Origin: Ophiostoma sp. CBS 140.51
Taxonomy: Eukaryota; Ascomycota; Sordariomycetes; Ophiostomatales; Ophiostomataceae
Assembly: GCA_029298735.1 (NCBI GenBank)
Contig: JANSLP010000160.1
Coordinates: 1-64,000, forward strand
DNA length: 64,000 nucleotides
Reading direction: 5' to 3'
In this document: one piece after another, positions 12,601 to 24,235 of the stretch
Position numbering within the stretch: position 1 is the first letter of the stretch
Layout of the letters: each line of letters starts with the position of its first letter
Notes under the pieces: generated by a model
Database searches by the model: none
What the model was told of the DNA's origin: nothing
What the model saw: only the letters and a program-made list of their open reading frames with translations
Made by a program: the position numbers and the translations under genes

Positions 12601-13666
12601 AGGTTTTCGAAACAGCAACGATAACACTAATGTCAGCACACGGAAGCAGAACAACATCGAAGCATGATATAAGTTGTAAAATTCCTTTATATGTTTTGTT
12701 TTTGAAGTAAAAACAGAAGCAGCCCAGCCCCAAAAAAGAACAACAAGAAATTGATACCAAGAGGGGAGTACAGTAATATAAAAGGACAACAAAAACAATG
12801 ATCTCAACAAAAGCAACAAATGAAAAACAAGGCATGTATACCTGCATGGCCAAAACTGTCCCAAAGGCAAAAATGACAAAACAAAACGCAGAAGAATCAA
12901 GAAAACAAAAGACATCCCAACCGGTCCTTCTATATACATACTCCCCCAAAAAGATAAAGCAAAATAAATGAAATGGAAAGCAAATAACTTTTGGAAAGGC
13001 ATTTGACGCCTTGGTATTAAGTTTAAAACATGAGAATAAAGGGGTTAAAAGGAGAACGTTGTAATCGTGCATCCATCGAGGGTAAATAAAGGGGGTGGTC
13101 GGAAAGCTAGAGAGAAGTTGCGGAATGACAAGCTCCTTCTCTGCCGTGTGTATGCGCGTCAAAAATGGAGGGCTGTCTATAAGAGGGAAAAAAGCGAATT
13201 GGTGGGGATGAGAAGCCACCTGTTGCTTGCTGTTATTCAAAACAGCATGTTGAAAACAACAAGGAGAAAAGAAATTCAAAAGCGTAGATAACCGTACCAG
13301 TGTTCCTTCTGCCGTCCAACCGTCCAAGGGCGCTGTGAGAACCAAATCTCATGGCACTTAGAGACAGAAATGGACAAACTTTCGAGTAAAAGCTTCCAGG
13401 CCTGCAGACCAAGGACGGGGCGTTGTAAGACAGCAGAAAGAGACACGAAAAAAATGTTGTATGAAACAAACGAGTAAAGGGCGAAAGGAAAAGGGGGTAT
13501 ATGGCGGAAAGGTTCGTAAACTCGGACGATACTAAATCAAAGCTGCCCAGGAAGCTAGATTCTCGAAACCAAGGAATTGACAATCCAAAGACACGAAGAA
13601 GAGTGGAAATGAACAAGACGCAAACAAAAAAAACAACAACACAAAAGAGTAGTTTTTTTGGTGAGT

Positions 13667-16600
13667 TTAGTTCATTGGCTCTTCGCCAATGTTTGGCAAA
13701 GTGGGAATACCGCCAAGGTTGAGTCCCATAGGGTTTTGTCCCAGCGTTGCCGCCATAGTCGAGAGGAGATTCTGCTGCTGGGCCAGGACCTCGGGGTCGC
13801 AAGCTGGTGAATGTTGCTTGTGCTGTTGTCATTGTTAGTATGTGTCCAAAAAAGGTAGAATGAATCGATAAAAGAAGGGGTGTCAAGTCACAGCTTACAT
13901 ATTTCAGGCCATTCAAGTTCTTGTAGCGCTTGCCACAGTAGTCGCACTTAAACGGCTTTTCCTTCTCCATGCCCATTGTGCCAGGGTACGGTGCAGACGT
14001 TTCGGGGTTAACGATCGAGAATGTGCCGTCGCCGTTCTCGTGAAGCTGCTGGGTTGCGTGGCCGTGAGCCTTGTGGTACTTAAGACCATTCTGGTTCTTG
14101 TAAGCTTTCTCGCAACCAATGACAGGGCAGCGGAAAGGCTTGGGCTCCTCGGGCAGCAGGAATGCTGCACTCATCTGCTGCAGAAGAGCGGCTGTATCCG
14201 TGCCCGGAGGGAACTGCGACTGGTCTAGGTTGAAGTTGGCCAGCTGCTGGGCGAGCGCCTGCTGCTGCTGGCTAAGCTGCGGTGGGTCACCGCCAGCGGC
14301 GCCGTTGGGGCTGTACAGGCTCTTGGCGGGGTCGTTGATCGTGCTAAAATCGAGGCCCCCGAGGTTGTTGGCAAAGCCCATGCCGAAGTTATTGGCCAGG
14401 TTCATGTTGCCCAGGTCCATCTTCAGGCCGAGACCGGCGACATCCTCATCGTCGTCCAGGTCCGGAGTGGACTCGTGGGAGAACTGTGTCTGATTGGGGA
14501 ACCCTTGCTGGGTGCTCAGGGTCGGGGTGTTAACCGACGAGACAGTCGGGTTGTTGGCAAAGCCGAAGTTGGCAGCAGCGGGAGTCGTCGGAGTGGAGGT
14601 ACGCAAGGCCTGGTGGGCAAGACCGCCGCTGTTGAGGTTTAGCTGAGGCCGCTGCTGGCCAAACAGCTGGCGAGTCTGTTGAATGGTGCGCTGGTTGCTG
14701 CTGCTGGTGTCGTCCATGTCCATGGGTCCGACAGCATCATCCATCTCCATGTCGCCCACGGTGTCCATGTCATCGTTGATGGCAATTGCCTGGTGCTTGG
14801 GGGCTATTGGTGTAGCCTGACCTTGCTGAGCCTGCTGCTGCTGCTGACCCACGCCACCAACCGGCTGCTGCAGCTGCTGCTGCCGCACCATCTGCTGGAA
14901 GCCGCCGACACCGAGACCCATAGTCAGGCCGCTGCCATTGGCATTGGCCGGCACACCAACCGGGCGACCGGCGGCCTGGCTGAGCTGGCCCTGCTGGATG
15001 GCTTGAAGGTTGGACTGGCCGGGGACACCAAGGGAGGTACCGTTGGCGTTCCGCTGGCTGCCCGGGATAGCCAGGGCGTTGCCGCCCGTGTGGCGGGATG
15101 TGGACGGAGCCTGGCGGGTGTGTGACTCCTCGTAGTGCTGCAGGAGATCGTGCATGGTGGGCCAAATGCGATCACAGCACATGAAGTCGCGCATGAAGTT
15201 GGCCTCCATCTTGGGGAGGTAGGACGTAGAGTGGAGGGAGGGAGACTGGTGAGCTGCCAAGTTGGGCGATGTGCCCATGGATACGCCCAGCATCCTGTAA
15301 CAAAGAGATCAGGGTCAGCAATGGCCGTCATGGCGGGGAAGAGTGTCGACGGATGTGATGCGTAAAACGGATGACATGGGATGGATGGCGGGGAGAGTGT
15401 ATTTGACAGTCCCATCATGAGATACGTTTGGGCATATGGGCAAAAGGAGAAGGAAATAAAAAGAATGCAACTTACTCGTCCCTAATGAAGCTGCTAACGG
15501 ACAATCCGCCCCAACTCATACCGCCGCCCATGAGGCTGCCGGCAAGACTCTCACGCCGTGCGCGATGAGCATCGCCGCGGTTGGGGTTAATCATGGAGAT
15601 GGGCTTGGGTCCGGCGCTGACAAAAGAGTCCTGGCGGCCGCGATTCATCGCGGCCTCAAAAGAGTGTCCAGACGTCATGTTGGCGTTCTTGGACGAAAAA
15701 TTATTATCGCGGGATGAGGGACGACGGTCAACGTCAAGATCGAGGGCAAAGGCCGACGGCGTGCCTATGGCGTTACCTTCCTTGATGGCTTTGTCCAAGT
15801 CGGCGTCAAAGCCCACAAACGTGCGCTTCTTGGGTATGGGTTTGGGGGAGGATGAGGTTGACGAGGTGCTGTCACTGGGTTTGGCGATTTGGGGAGTTTG
15901 GGAAGTTGTGGTGGGGCACTTTGTCTTGTTGGTGGGCACGGAGGGGCGCTCGCGTTTCCCTTCAGAAAAGTCGCCTGTCTCGTTGTAGCGACCGGAGCGA
16001 CTGTGGGTATCGGCAAAAAGGCGACGATGCTTTGTCGGCGGAGAGTTTCTAGCGAGCGACGAAGAAAGCAGACGACGAGAAGCCGAAGTGTCCAGGCGAA
16101 CAATAGTTGAGGGCTGCAAAGTGGACGAAGGGGGCGTGGGGATGGGAGACGAAGACCGAGACGAAGTCGGCGTCGACGGGCGCTTGACTGGCAATTTCGT
16201 GGTGTCAGAAAGAGTGCAATTGGCAATGGGCTCGACGAGGCGGCCTTGGGAAAAGAGGTCAAGGCCGGCGTGAAGTTTGTCGTCGGGTGATGTGGAATGA
16301 GGAGTCGCGGGTTGAGGCGTCGGCGACAGAGAGAGCGACGTGTAGATGAGGGGGGACGGGGGGGAAGAAGTCGATTGTGAAGGTGAAGGTGGAATTGAGG
16401 TTGAGATGGCAGAAGCGGATGAGGAAGTAATTGTGGTGTTGGTGGCAACACTGCCAATAGATACGCGATAACCTTTGGCGGTGGTAGTGCCAGTGGGAAT
16501 CACAGCGCTGCCGCTGGGGGAAGAAGGAGCAGGGGAAGAAGGGGAAGAGGGCTTATGCGAACGCATTGTGCCAGAGGAAAGGGCCGCGGTGGCCGTAGCA

Positions 16601-16728
16601 GGCGTAATGCTGCAAGTGGCGGCGGCGAGGGGAGCACCTCGGCGAGGGCAGGCGCCAGCGGCAGACGCTCCAGAAGGAGTACTCGCAGCCGTGGAGAAAG
16701 CCGTTTTGCCCTGGGATTTAGTGTCCAT
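13667..16728 (-). CDS. sfp1: Sfp1-type C2H2 zinc-finger transcription factor
   Basis: Three exons (16728-15476, 15294-13899, 13822-13667) encode about 934 aa. Intron 1 is 181 nt and intron 2 is 76 nt, both with GTAAG donors; intron 2 has a TACTAAC branch site. Sfp1 is the nuclear regulator of ribosome-biogenesis genes and cell size downstream of TOR/PKA in yeasts. Family signatures are a Ser/Pro-rich N-terminus with HKPSSPSS, the block around GMSWGGLSVSSFIRDE, a split first finger (MCCDRIWPTMHDLLQHYEESH), a Gln-rich middle, and two tandem fingers. Finger 2 has Cys807, Cys812, His825 and His830. Finger 3 has Cys868 and Cys871, and its His pair is encoded only in exon 3, so intron 2 cuts the finger. 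The start is uncertain: ATG 16728 was chosen, but ATG 16806 is in frame and would add 26 residues. A long pyrimidine-rich leader lies upstream. Confidence 0.9.
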
Positions 16729-18450
16729 CGTCAAGGTCGCACGAGTGGACACCCAGTTGGCGGGGTCGTCAGTACCTGCGCCGAGCCACTTAAAGGCTGC
16801 TTTCATAGTGTCTTCTTTGGGCTGGCAGAAGTATCCTGTACTGAGCACCCAGGGGAGGGGAGGAGAGAACCAAGGCCCTAGGAGGCCTGTGAATGGGAAA
16901 GGATAAGTGCGCCTGAGGCGTTTCCGGTGGGGCGTCCGTCGAGAGGCCGTCAAAGAAAAAAAGGGAAAAAGGGCGCGGACTAGCGTTGCTTGTCGAGTGT
17001 GGTGGGAGTTGCTCGAGTGCTCCAGGGGATGCAGTAGTGGCAGCCGTCGTGTCGAGTGGCTCGAGGAGGAACAAGCGGCCGGGCTATTTGCGTGGGTGGC
17101 GCTTATTGTTGGCAGGCGGCCGAAGCACCAGAAGAACAATGGGGGTGTGGGATTAGAGGCTCCGAGGGCAGGAATGGAAGCGTGAAAGCGTGAAAGCGTA
17201 AAAGCGCAAAGGGATAAAGGAGAAAAGATGTGCAAAAGAGTAGCTGTATTAGTGAAGGTGCGTTGGCTGTCCTCGTTGTGCGCAGTGGTGCATACGAGTG
17301 TGCGTTGACGTCGCAAAACGGGTAAAGTAGCAAAATAAACAATGATGGGATGAGTAAGGATGCGGAAGTGAAGCCAGAAGATCGTCGAGATATCTGGTAA
17401 GAAGGAGAAAGAGGGCGATGTTGTTTTGGAGGAGAGAAAGGGGGTTGAAGGTGTTTGTTGTGAGAAAGAGAGGAAAGAGGGTAGGAGAAAACGAGGGAAA
17501 GAAGGAAGAAGAGGAAGAGGAGGGGGAAAGTGGGAGATAATAACAACAACAAAAGAAAAAGAAGGGGCGAGGGCGTTGTCGACAGAAAGAGCACCGGAAC
17601 GGAAGGCACGCCTGGTGTTGTGCTCCGGGAATCTGTAAAAACAGAAGGAGCGACCGAGGTGTTGTCGAGTCGCGAGGCTGTGGTTGTTGCTCGGGGGAGG
17701 CCGCGAAGGCGGTGAGGTTTGTGTGGCGAGGAAGGTGCGGCCGTCCGTGTACAGGAAGGTGAATATGTTAAATTTCAAGGTGAACAAAAGAGACCGAAGC
17801 CGACTGCGTTTTCCTCTGCCATTCCACTTGTACTCGCGGTCGATGCAGTGATATCTGTTATCGTCGAGATCAAGTCGAGATTGCGTTCGTGCTGCATGTA
17901 AGTTCTGTGGGCGGTGGGTATATGCGCTGCAGGTGGGCAGACCTGCACAACAGAATAGAATCGAGGAGAAAACAAAAAGGAGCTGGAATTGACGACAAAA
18001 TAAACGGATGCGGACGATAAGAGAAGAGACGGGAAATTCGAGATGACGAAGAGACAAGAACGAGACGAAAGCTGGTATGTTGTGTTGAAGAAGGACGAAA
18101 GAAAGACGGGCAGAAAAAAAAGAGACAGACAGAGATCAACACCTCGTCTTTTTTTTCCTTTTTTTTCTTTGTCCGAAACGCGGGAACGGCGTGTAAAAGG
18201 TTACGTCTAGGATTTTGCAGGTCCCGTAGATTCTTGTAAGGTTTTGTAGGTCTAGGCCGGGCGTGCAGCGTTGTGACGCGGGGGGACGGGTGGCATGACG
18301 ATGAAATCTCCCTGTGACGGCTAGGATGGAAGAAGGGGAAGGACGAAAGAAACGTTGAGCTGTAAGCGGTATGCGCAAGCGTGGAGGGATGAACGTGTGA
18401 GGGCGGAGGACTGGTTGTAAATATGTACTGAGTAAATAACGTCAAGACGA
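16729..18450 (-). other. pyrimidine-rich upstream/leader region of sfp1
   Basis: On the sfp1 coding strand this segment is strongly CT-rich; on the plus strand 17400-17560 is almost pure purine. Such tracts are common in fungal core promoters and long 5' leaders. An open frame extends upstream of the sfp1 ATG to 18057 in the same frame, but its Ser/Pro/Phe/Leu-rich composition reflects the CT tracts and not protein. The transcription start cannot be placed from sequence. Confidence 0.5.
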
Positions 18451-18672
18451 TGGTGAGAACGAGGTCAAAACAAAGTCAAGTCAAGATGAAAAAGTCAAGA
18501 TGAGATCAGAGTGGGGAATGTAAGAGGAGGAAAGACGAGGACAGCCGGGGTGCATATGTCTTGTCTACAAGAAAAGGCAGGGAGCAAAGAATAAAAAGAG
18601 GCAAGTCAAGGCAGGGCGGGATGGGAAGGCTGCCGGGGGAGTAATAGAAGAAAATAAAACAAAAAGAAAAAT

Positions 18673-18696
18673 AAGAAAATAAGAAAATAAGAAAAT
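18673..18696. repeat. 8-bp tandem repeat AAGAAAAT
   Basis: Three exact AAGAAAAT units sit in a longer A-rich stretch upstream of sfp1. It is a simple repeat. Confidence 0.85.
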
Positions 18697-19683
18697 ACAC
18701 CAGGGAAGCGGTAGACGTGTGGGATGGTCTTTTGTGCCCGTTTGTTTTATTTCCTGCTTCCTTCTCTTGTTCCTTCCTGCTTTCTCGGGCATCTAGTCTA
18801 CGATCGCCTGGCTACTCATTCTGTCTCCGACGTTAATACTGTCACTTTCTGTTTTAGTTTCCTTTTTCCATGTTCAAGCCCATGTCTGTTTCGTCAACAA
18901 ATTCTACTGAGTACTTTTCTTTCGGTTGTCGGATTTCGAATGGCACTGGACGACTCTGCCAGGGATCTATCAAGAAAGAGGCTTGGCAGAGAAGGAGAGG
19001 ACTCAAGAAAGTCAAAAAGAGAATATATTGAGGAAACGAGAAGAGTCCAGGCCGATGCGCAATAAATTACGCAGCAAAAACACTCGAGGAAGCCACTAGG
19101 AAAGTGTGATGTGCGGCGAAGTGCGGATGGGCATCTTATAGCTCGTTTTATAACAACAAACACGGAAACTAAAAAAAAAAGGAAATGACATGGCAGTAAT
19201 GAAAGAAGAGGACAGGAAAAGGCAGAGAGTGGCAGAAAAAAAGAAGCGGCTGGCGTCGTCGAGCGAGGCTTCCGGGTCTACTTTCAAAGGAAGCTATGAC
19301 ACGCCGAATCCACCGAATCAGAGTCGAGGCAAAGCAACCAAAAAGTGTAAAGCAAAAGAGAGGACGACGACGACAGAGACAGACCTAAAAGAAAACCAAA
19401 CTATTTCATAACAGTGCGGCTCGTGGTTGGATGGGGTCGGTTACGTGGGGACCTCTGCTGGAGGCTCTTCTTTCCTTCGTCTTTATTTTTTTATTTTCTC
19501 GGTCTTCGTCTTCCTTTTCTTCCTTTTTGTGTCCCCTTCGTTTTTCTGGACCACGGCCCAAGAAGAGGCAAGAGGCAAGCTACGAACAAACGGGTCCACG
19601 GGAAGACGGAGTGGATGTGGTCTTGGTCGTCTTGGTCGTCTTTCTGGGTCTCTTGGGTCCTCTTGGAGTGGTCTTGGGAGTGG

Positions 19684-19720
19684 ATGTGGATAACGGATGT
19701 GGATAACGGATGTGGATAAG
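19684..19720. repeat. 13-bp minisatellite ATGTGGATAACGG
   Basis: Two full units and one partial unit of ATGTGGATAACGG occur in tandem. They are preceded at 19600-19680 by degenerate GTCTTGGTC copies, so the whole 120 bp is repeat-rich. It is non-coding as far as can be seen. Confidence 0.85.
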
Positions 19721-20937
19721 AGAGATGCAGGGGTGGTGCGGCGACGAATACGTGGGATTTTAGGGAAAAGATGCAGTCTGGAATATTGAGAGCGAAGCAG
19801 CGAAGGGACGAGAGGATGAAAGAACGAGGCGAAGAAGGCAGGCGAACAAATCCAGAGGAAAAACGACGTAGGTCGTATTTCGAGCATAAAGTGGACGTCT
19901 CGCGGCGTGCGGCATACGAGTGCGGCATACAAGTATTAGTCCTGTTGGTGTTAGTCTGTGGCTCCTGCCCTTTTGTGTCCCCCCAGAGGCCCTGAAGGAA
20001 GGCGGTGGACGGAGTTACGCAACCAAGGAAAGCCGCTGCGAGCAGCCGAACCGCGCTGGAATAAAATGGAGCCAGCAGTGTGGCAGCGACCTAATGGTGG
20101 AAGGCGTGAGACAAGGAAACAAAGAAGGAAAGAGGTGTGCTCCGGAGGGCCGCAGGGAAAGTGCGACTACGAGTCAGACAAGGCTCGAACAAGTCAATGG
20201 ACGAGAAATGGGAATTGGTGAACCAAAATCGAGCCAAAGAAAACCAAAACCCGAAACCAGAGACAAGGTGCTGAGGTGAACTGGGCGCTCACGAGGAAAG
20301 GGAGGGTCACATAGATGTGGAAAAAATGTATTCTCAGTTTCTCTCAGACACCAAATATGCTGAACAGAAAAGGGCAAGGAGCGCTTCTCCCGACTAACAC
20401 GACAGCACGCCACGGCGACACGCTAAAACTAACAGCTTACCAGGGGGCTGTCCTTGTTGGTCCTGGTGGGCTGGCCTCGTTTCCCGGCTGTCATGGCCGT
20501 GCGGCAGAAGAAAGAAGTCAAAAAGGCAGAGAGCTGTCGGGATGGGTGGCACCTTCCTAGGCGTGGGTCCTCTCTAGTACACAGTAGTGCACCGGCCTGG
20601 TACGGCTGGGACTGTTGGTGACTTTTTTTCTGTTTGGTAGACGGCTGCTCTTGTTCTTCTTTTTGCTTTCATCTCACTCAAAATTACAGGGGCATTCGGC
20701 TACTCTTGCTCTGCGGGAGTGGAACCGAGGCTGCAAAGGAAAGAACGGGGGAAAGAGGGCTGGACCTGGCTGTCTCTGGTTGGCTGGACCACTGACCAGG
20801 GACCTGGACAGACCTGGACCGGGTCTCGGCGGCAAGCTGCATGCGAGCAATGAGAAGCTTTCGATTTTATGTCAATTTGTTCTTTTGTTGTAAGACAGAT
20901 AAAAGACACAAGAAGAATTAAAGTGGTAGCTGTATTT

Positions 20938-20958
20938 GGCAGGAGGCAGGAGGCAGGC
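20938..20958. repeat. 7-bp tandem repeat GGCAGGA
   Basis: Two exact GGCAGGA units and a third ending in C occur in tandem, in non-coding DNA. Confidence 0.8.
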
Positions 20959-22372
20959 CGAGACAGGCCTGGGCAAGTAAAAGGCAGGCACGACCAACAC
21001 CAGACACTGAAGGAATTTGCCGTGGACACGGTATTTATTACACACGCCCAATCCACACCAAGCCATACTCGTCGCAGTTCGTTTCATCGCAAGAGGAAGG
21101 AGAGAAGGACGAGCAGGCGAGTTGTGAGAGAAAAGGTGCGACGATCACTGTCGGATACTGTCCGCTTCCTGTCCGTGTATCCTTTTTTTATTACCTGCAG
21201 CCGCGTGTCGGTCTCTGCTTTGCTTTCTGCATTGCTGTCTATTCGTTTTTCCACGCAACACCCTTGTCACACACGGCCTATGACGCCAAGTCAAGAAAAG
21301 GATAGTCGTCGCCAAAAGGGGAGGTGGTAAAGCCTCCGAACCGCAATGGCCCCGGAGACGGAGGGCAGGCGCGAGGCCGGAGGGAGCATTGAAGGAGCGA
21401 GGGACATTAGGGGACGGAGGTGGAAGGAGAGAAGGAAAGGGGCTCCAGACAAATTCAGACCTGAACAAATGCAGAAAGTTGACAAACTACGTCGGCCAAT
21501 GCACGCTGACGACACGGCCGTGTGCTTGACGTCGCGATCGGCTGAAGCCAGAGAGATGGAGTCTCTACCACCAAAATTCGGTGGGGTGTTTTGGTGTAAC
21601 AGTCTCAAGTATTTTTTTGGTCAGGGAGACAGTACACTCACACTGCGCGATATTCACTCTCACCTGGCCTTGGCAGACAACCACTTGCCGGCCGCCCGTT
21701 TTCGCGAAAAGGTGTGGCAGAACCGGCGAAATTCGACAATCTAGATGAGAGTTGACAACTCACTCGAAAAGGGGGCTTTGAGACGAAAGGAAAACAAAAA
21801 CCGAAAGGGGATGAAAGATTGAGGAGGCTGGAGGCTGAGGGTGTGCAGAATATCCCAAAGAGTCATCCGGGAGGATGCAGTGGCAGCCTGGTCGAGTTCG
21901 ACTCATCATCTACTCAGATTTGACGAAGAACTCATAATTCATCCTTCCCATGCCACACACGAACACACGAGCACCACACTCTCAGACTTAGATCATCCTT
22001 CTGTAAGATGCTGAATGTGTACATTGCAACGCGCCGCACGGAGGAAGAAACGTCGGACGGAGTCGCATTTGTGTTTCCCAAGATTCACGGTTCAGCCTGC
22101 AGGAAGTTTCGTGCAGTGTAAGACGGCCTTGTAAATAATTGCAGCGAGCTACAGGGGCTTAAAGATTAGTCCAACGGGGACTTGGTTGTGAAGACCTCCA
22201 ACAGCCAACAGACACATTTTAGAAGAATTAAACAGAAATGCACGACGTACTCTATTTTTTAAGAAAGACCGCCGTTGACTCCCTCGACTCACTGGCTTCA
22301 TTGGGTGTGGCAGGGAAGGCCAACAATATTGGGCTTTGATGGGACGGCAAATAAGCCAAGTAAAAATATATA

Positions 22373-22386
22373 GCCACGCGCGTGGC
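22373..22386. other. perfect 14-bp palindrome GCCACGCGCGTGGC
   Basis: The 14 bases are self-complementary without mismatch, with an alternating CGCGCG core preceded by an AT-rich TATATA stretch. It could be a dimeric transcription-factor site or a chance palindrome. The nearest gene starts are about 5 kb (rcf2) and 5.6 kb (sfp1) away. Confidence 0.6.
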
Positions 22387-23599
22387 ACTTCTCTTGACGG
22401 GATACTTGGGGCGGCTTGGGGGCTCTTTCCTTTTGCTCACCGCTTCCGTGGAGGCCGGTTGCATGAATTACAACGTTCCCAGGGAAGGCACGCGAAGCAG
22501 GGACGAGGCAGGAAAGGCTCGGCAGGCAGGAACGACGGTAACGAAAGGCGGCATGAACGTTGGCGTCAACCTGAAGTTCACCTCGACCTAAAAAAAAAAA
22601 AGACGGCTGGACGTGGGGGAACAGCAACTACTTCGTACTGATCTGATAGTCTTGACTGCCACTGGCATTTGCCTATCAATATCGATGAGACGAAGCGAGT
22701 CGAAGCGAGACGAAAGATCAAAGAGAATGAGACGAAACGGGAGGCTGTCATTGTCTCGACAGGCCGATGTTCTGACGCTTTGGGAAGTCAAGAGCTCCAA
22801 GATCTGTCGTCCATTGCTCCGCTTCTCGCATCCGTAGTGGCAAATTTTGAATACGCAAGACGTCGACGACCAGGGGCACAGAGGGGCACATAATGCACTT
22901 CCAAGCGCCACCCAGGAGACAGGCCCGCTCGCCGCGAAAGCTGCCACATGGGAAATCGGTGCCTTTTGCCATTCGCTTCGCGTCTCACATGCAGTTCTGC
23001 AGTTCACCTACACACTTCTCTCTCCCCCTGGCCTGCCACACGCTTTTGACGTCGTTGTCGTCACGGAACCAGGATTTCCCACAGAACCATCTCCATTCTT
23101 TCTCGGTCTCTCGATCTCAAAGGGTTCGTCTGTTTTTTTGTTCACCTTGGGGTCTTGAATCGCCCTAAACTTTGAACTTTGAACCTTGGACCTTGGATCA
23201 TTGATCTACAGCTTTCGTCTCGACGCTACGACGCCGAAGCGAACAGATCTCCAATTTGCCCGTTTACTCGCAAGGTGGTGAACCCCTCCTCCCGTTCGGG
23301 CTTTGAGCGTTCTGGACTACTGAGTCGATGCGCTTCGTCATTGATCGTCTCGCTCAGCGCTCTGCTACAGTCGCTACAGTCGAGACAGAATAGTTGTCAA
23401 TTGTCCTCTGCTTCGTAGTAAACTCGACCTCCCTTTGGTTCCTTTGGCGTCGGAATTTCCATCTACCGGTTCCCTTTCCCATCTTCGCTTGTTTTCTCTT
23501 TGTCTTATCCTGTTTATTCTGGGATAAAGACATCCTGAAAAGAGGAAAAAGCGACCTCCATATCGAAACCAATCCGACTTTTTCGCCTGTTTTTTCCTT

Positions 23600-24235
<636 letters not shown>

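Larger units (their letters stand above)
2659..13666. other. about 11 kb gene-free region between meu6-like and sfp1
   Basis: No open frame here shows domain-like composition, a plausible exon chain or codon bias like the neighbouring genes. The longest frames (for example 7285-8067 plus, 10862-11530 minus and 12203-13345 minus) are rich in Cys, Arg, Ser and His without order. Contents that can be named are a purine-rich tract at 2930-3075, just upstream of the Meu6-like start, several short tandem repeats, and an AT-rich stretch at 12650-13080. That stretch probably marks the 3' end of the sfp1 transcription unit. The region could hold long leaders, regulatory DNA or non-coding transcripts, but nothing in the sequence proves it. 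Confidence 0.55.

Noticed and set aside
12203..13345. 380-codon minus-strand frame downstream of sfp1
   Set aside because: It is AT-rich, with Phe/Cys/Leu-rich chance composition. It is more likely sfp1 3' flank.
16807..18057. N-terminal extension of Sfp1 to 18057
   Set aside because: It is open by virtue of CT-rich leader DNA. Composition is Ser/Pro/Phe/Leu/Thr-rich and does not resemble Sfp1 N-termini.
21885..21915. possible tRNA B-box (GAGTTCGACTC)
   Set aside because: The flanking bases do not form a T-arm stem and no acceptor or A-box was found at the right distance.
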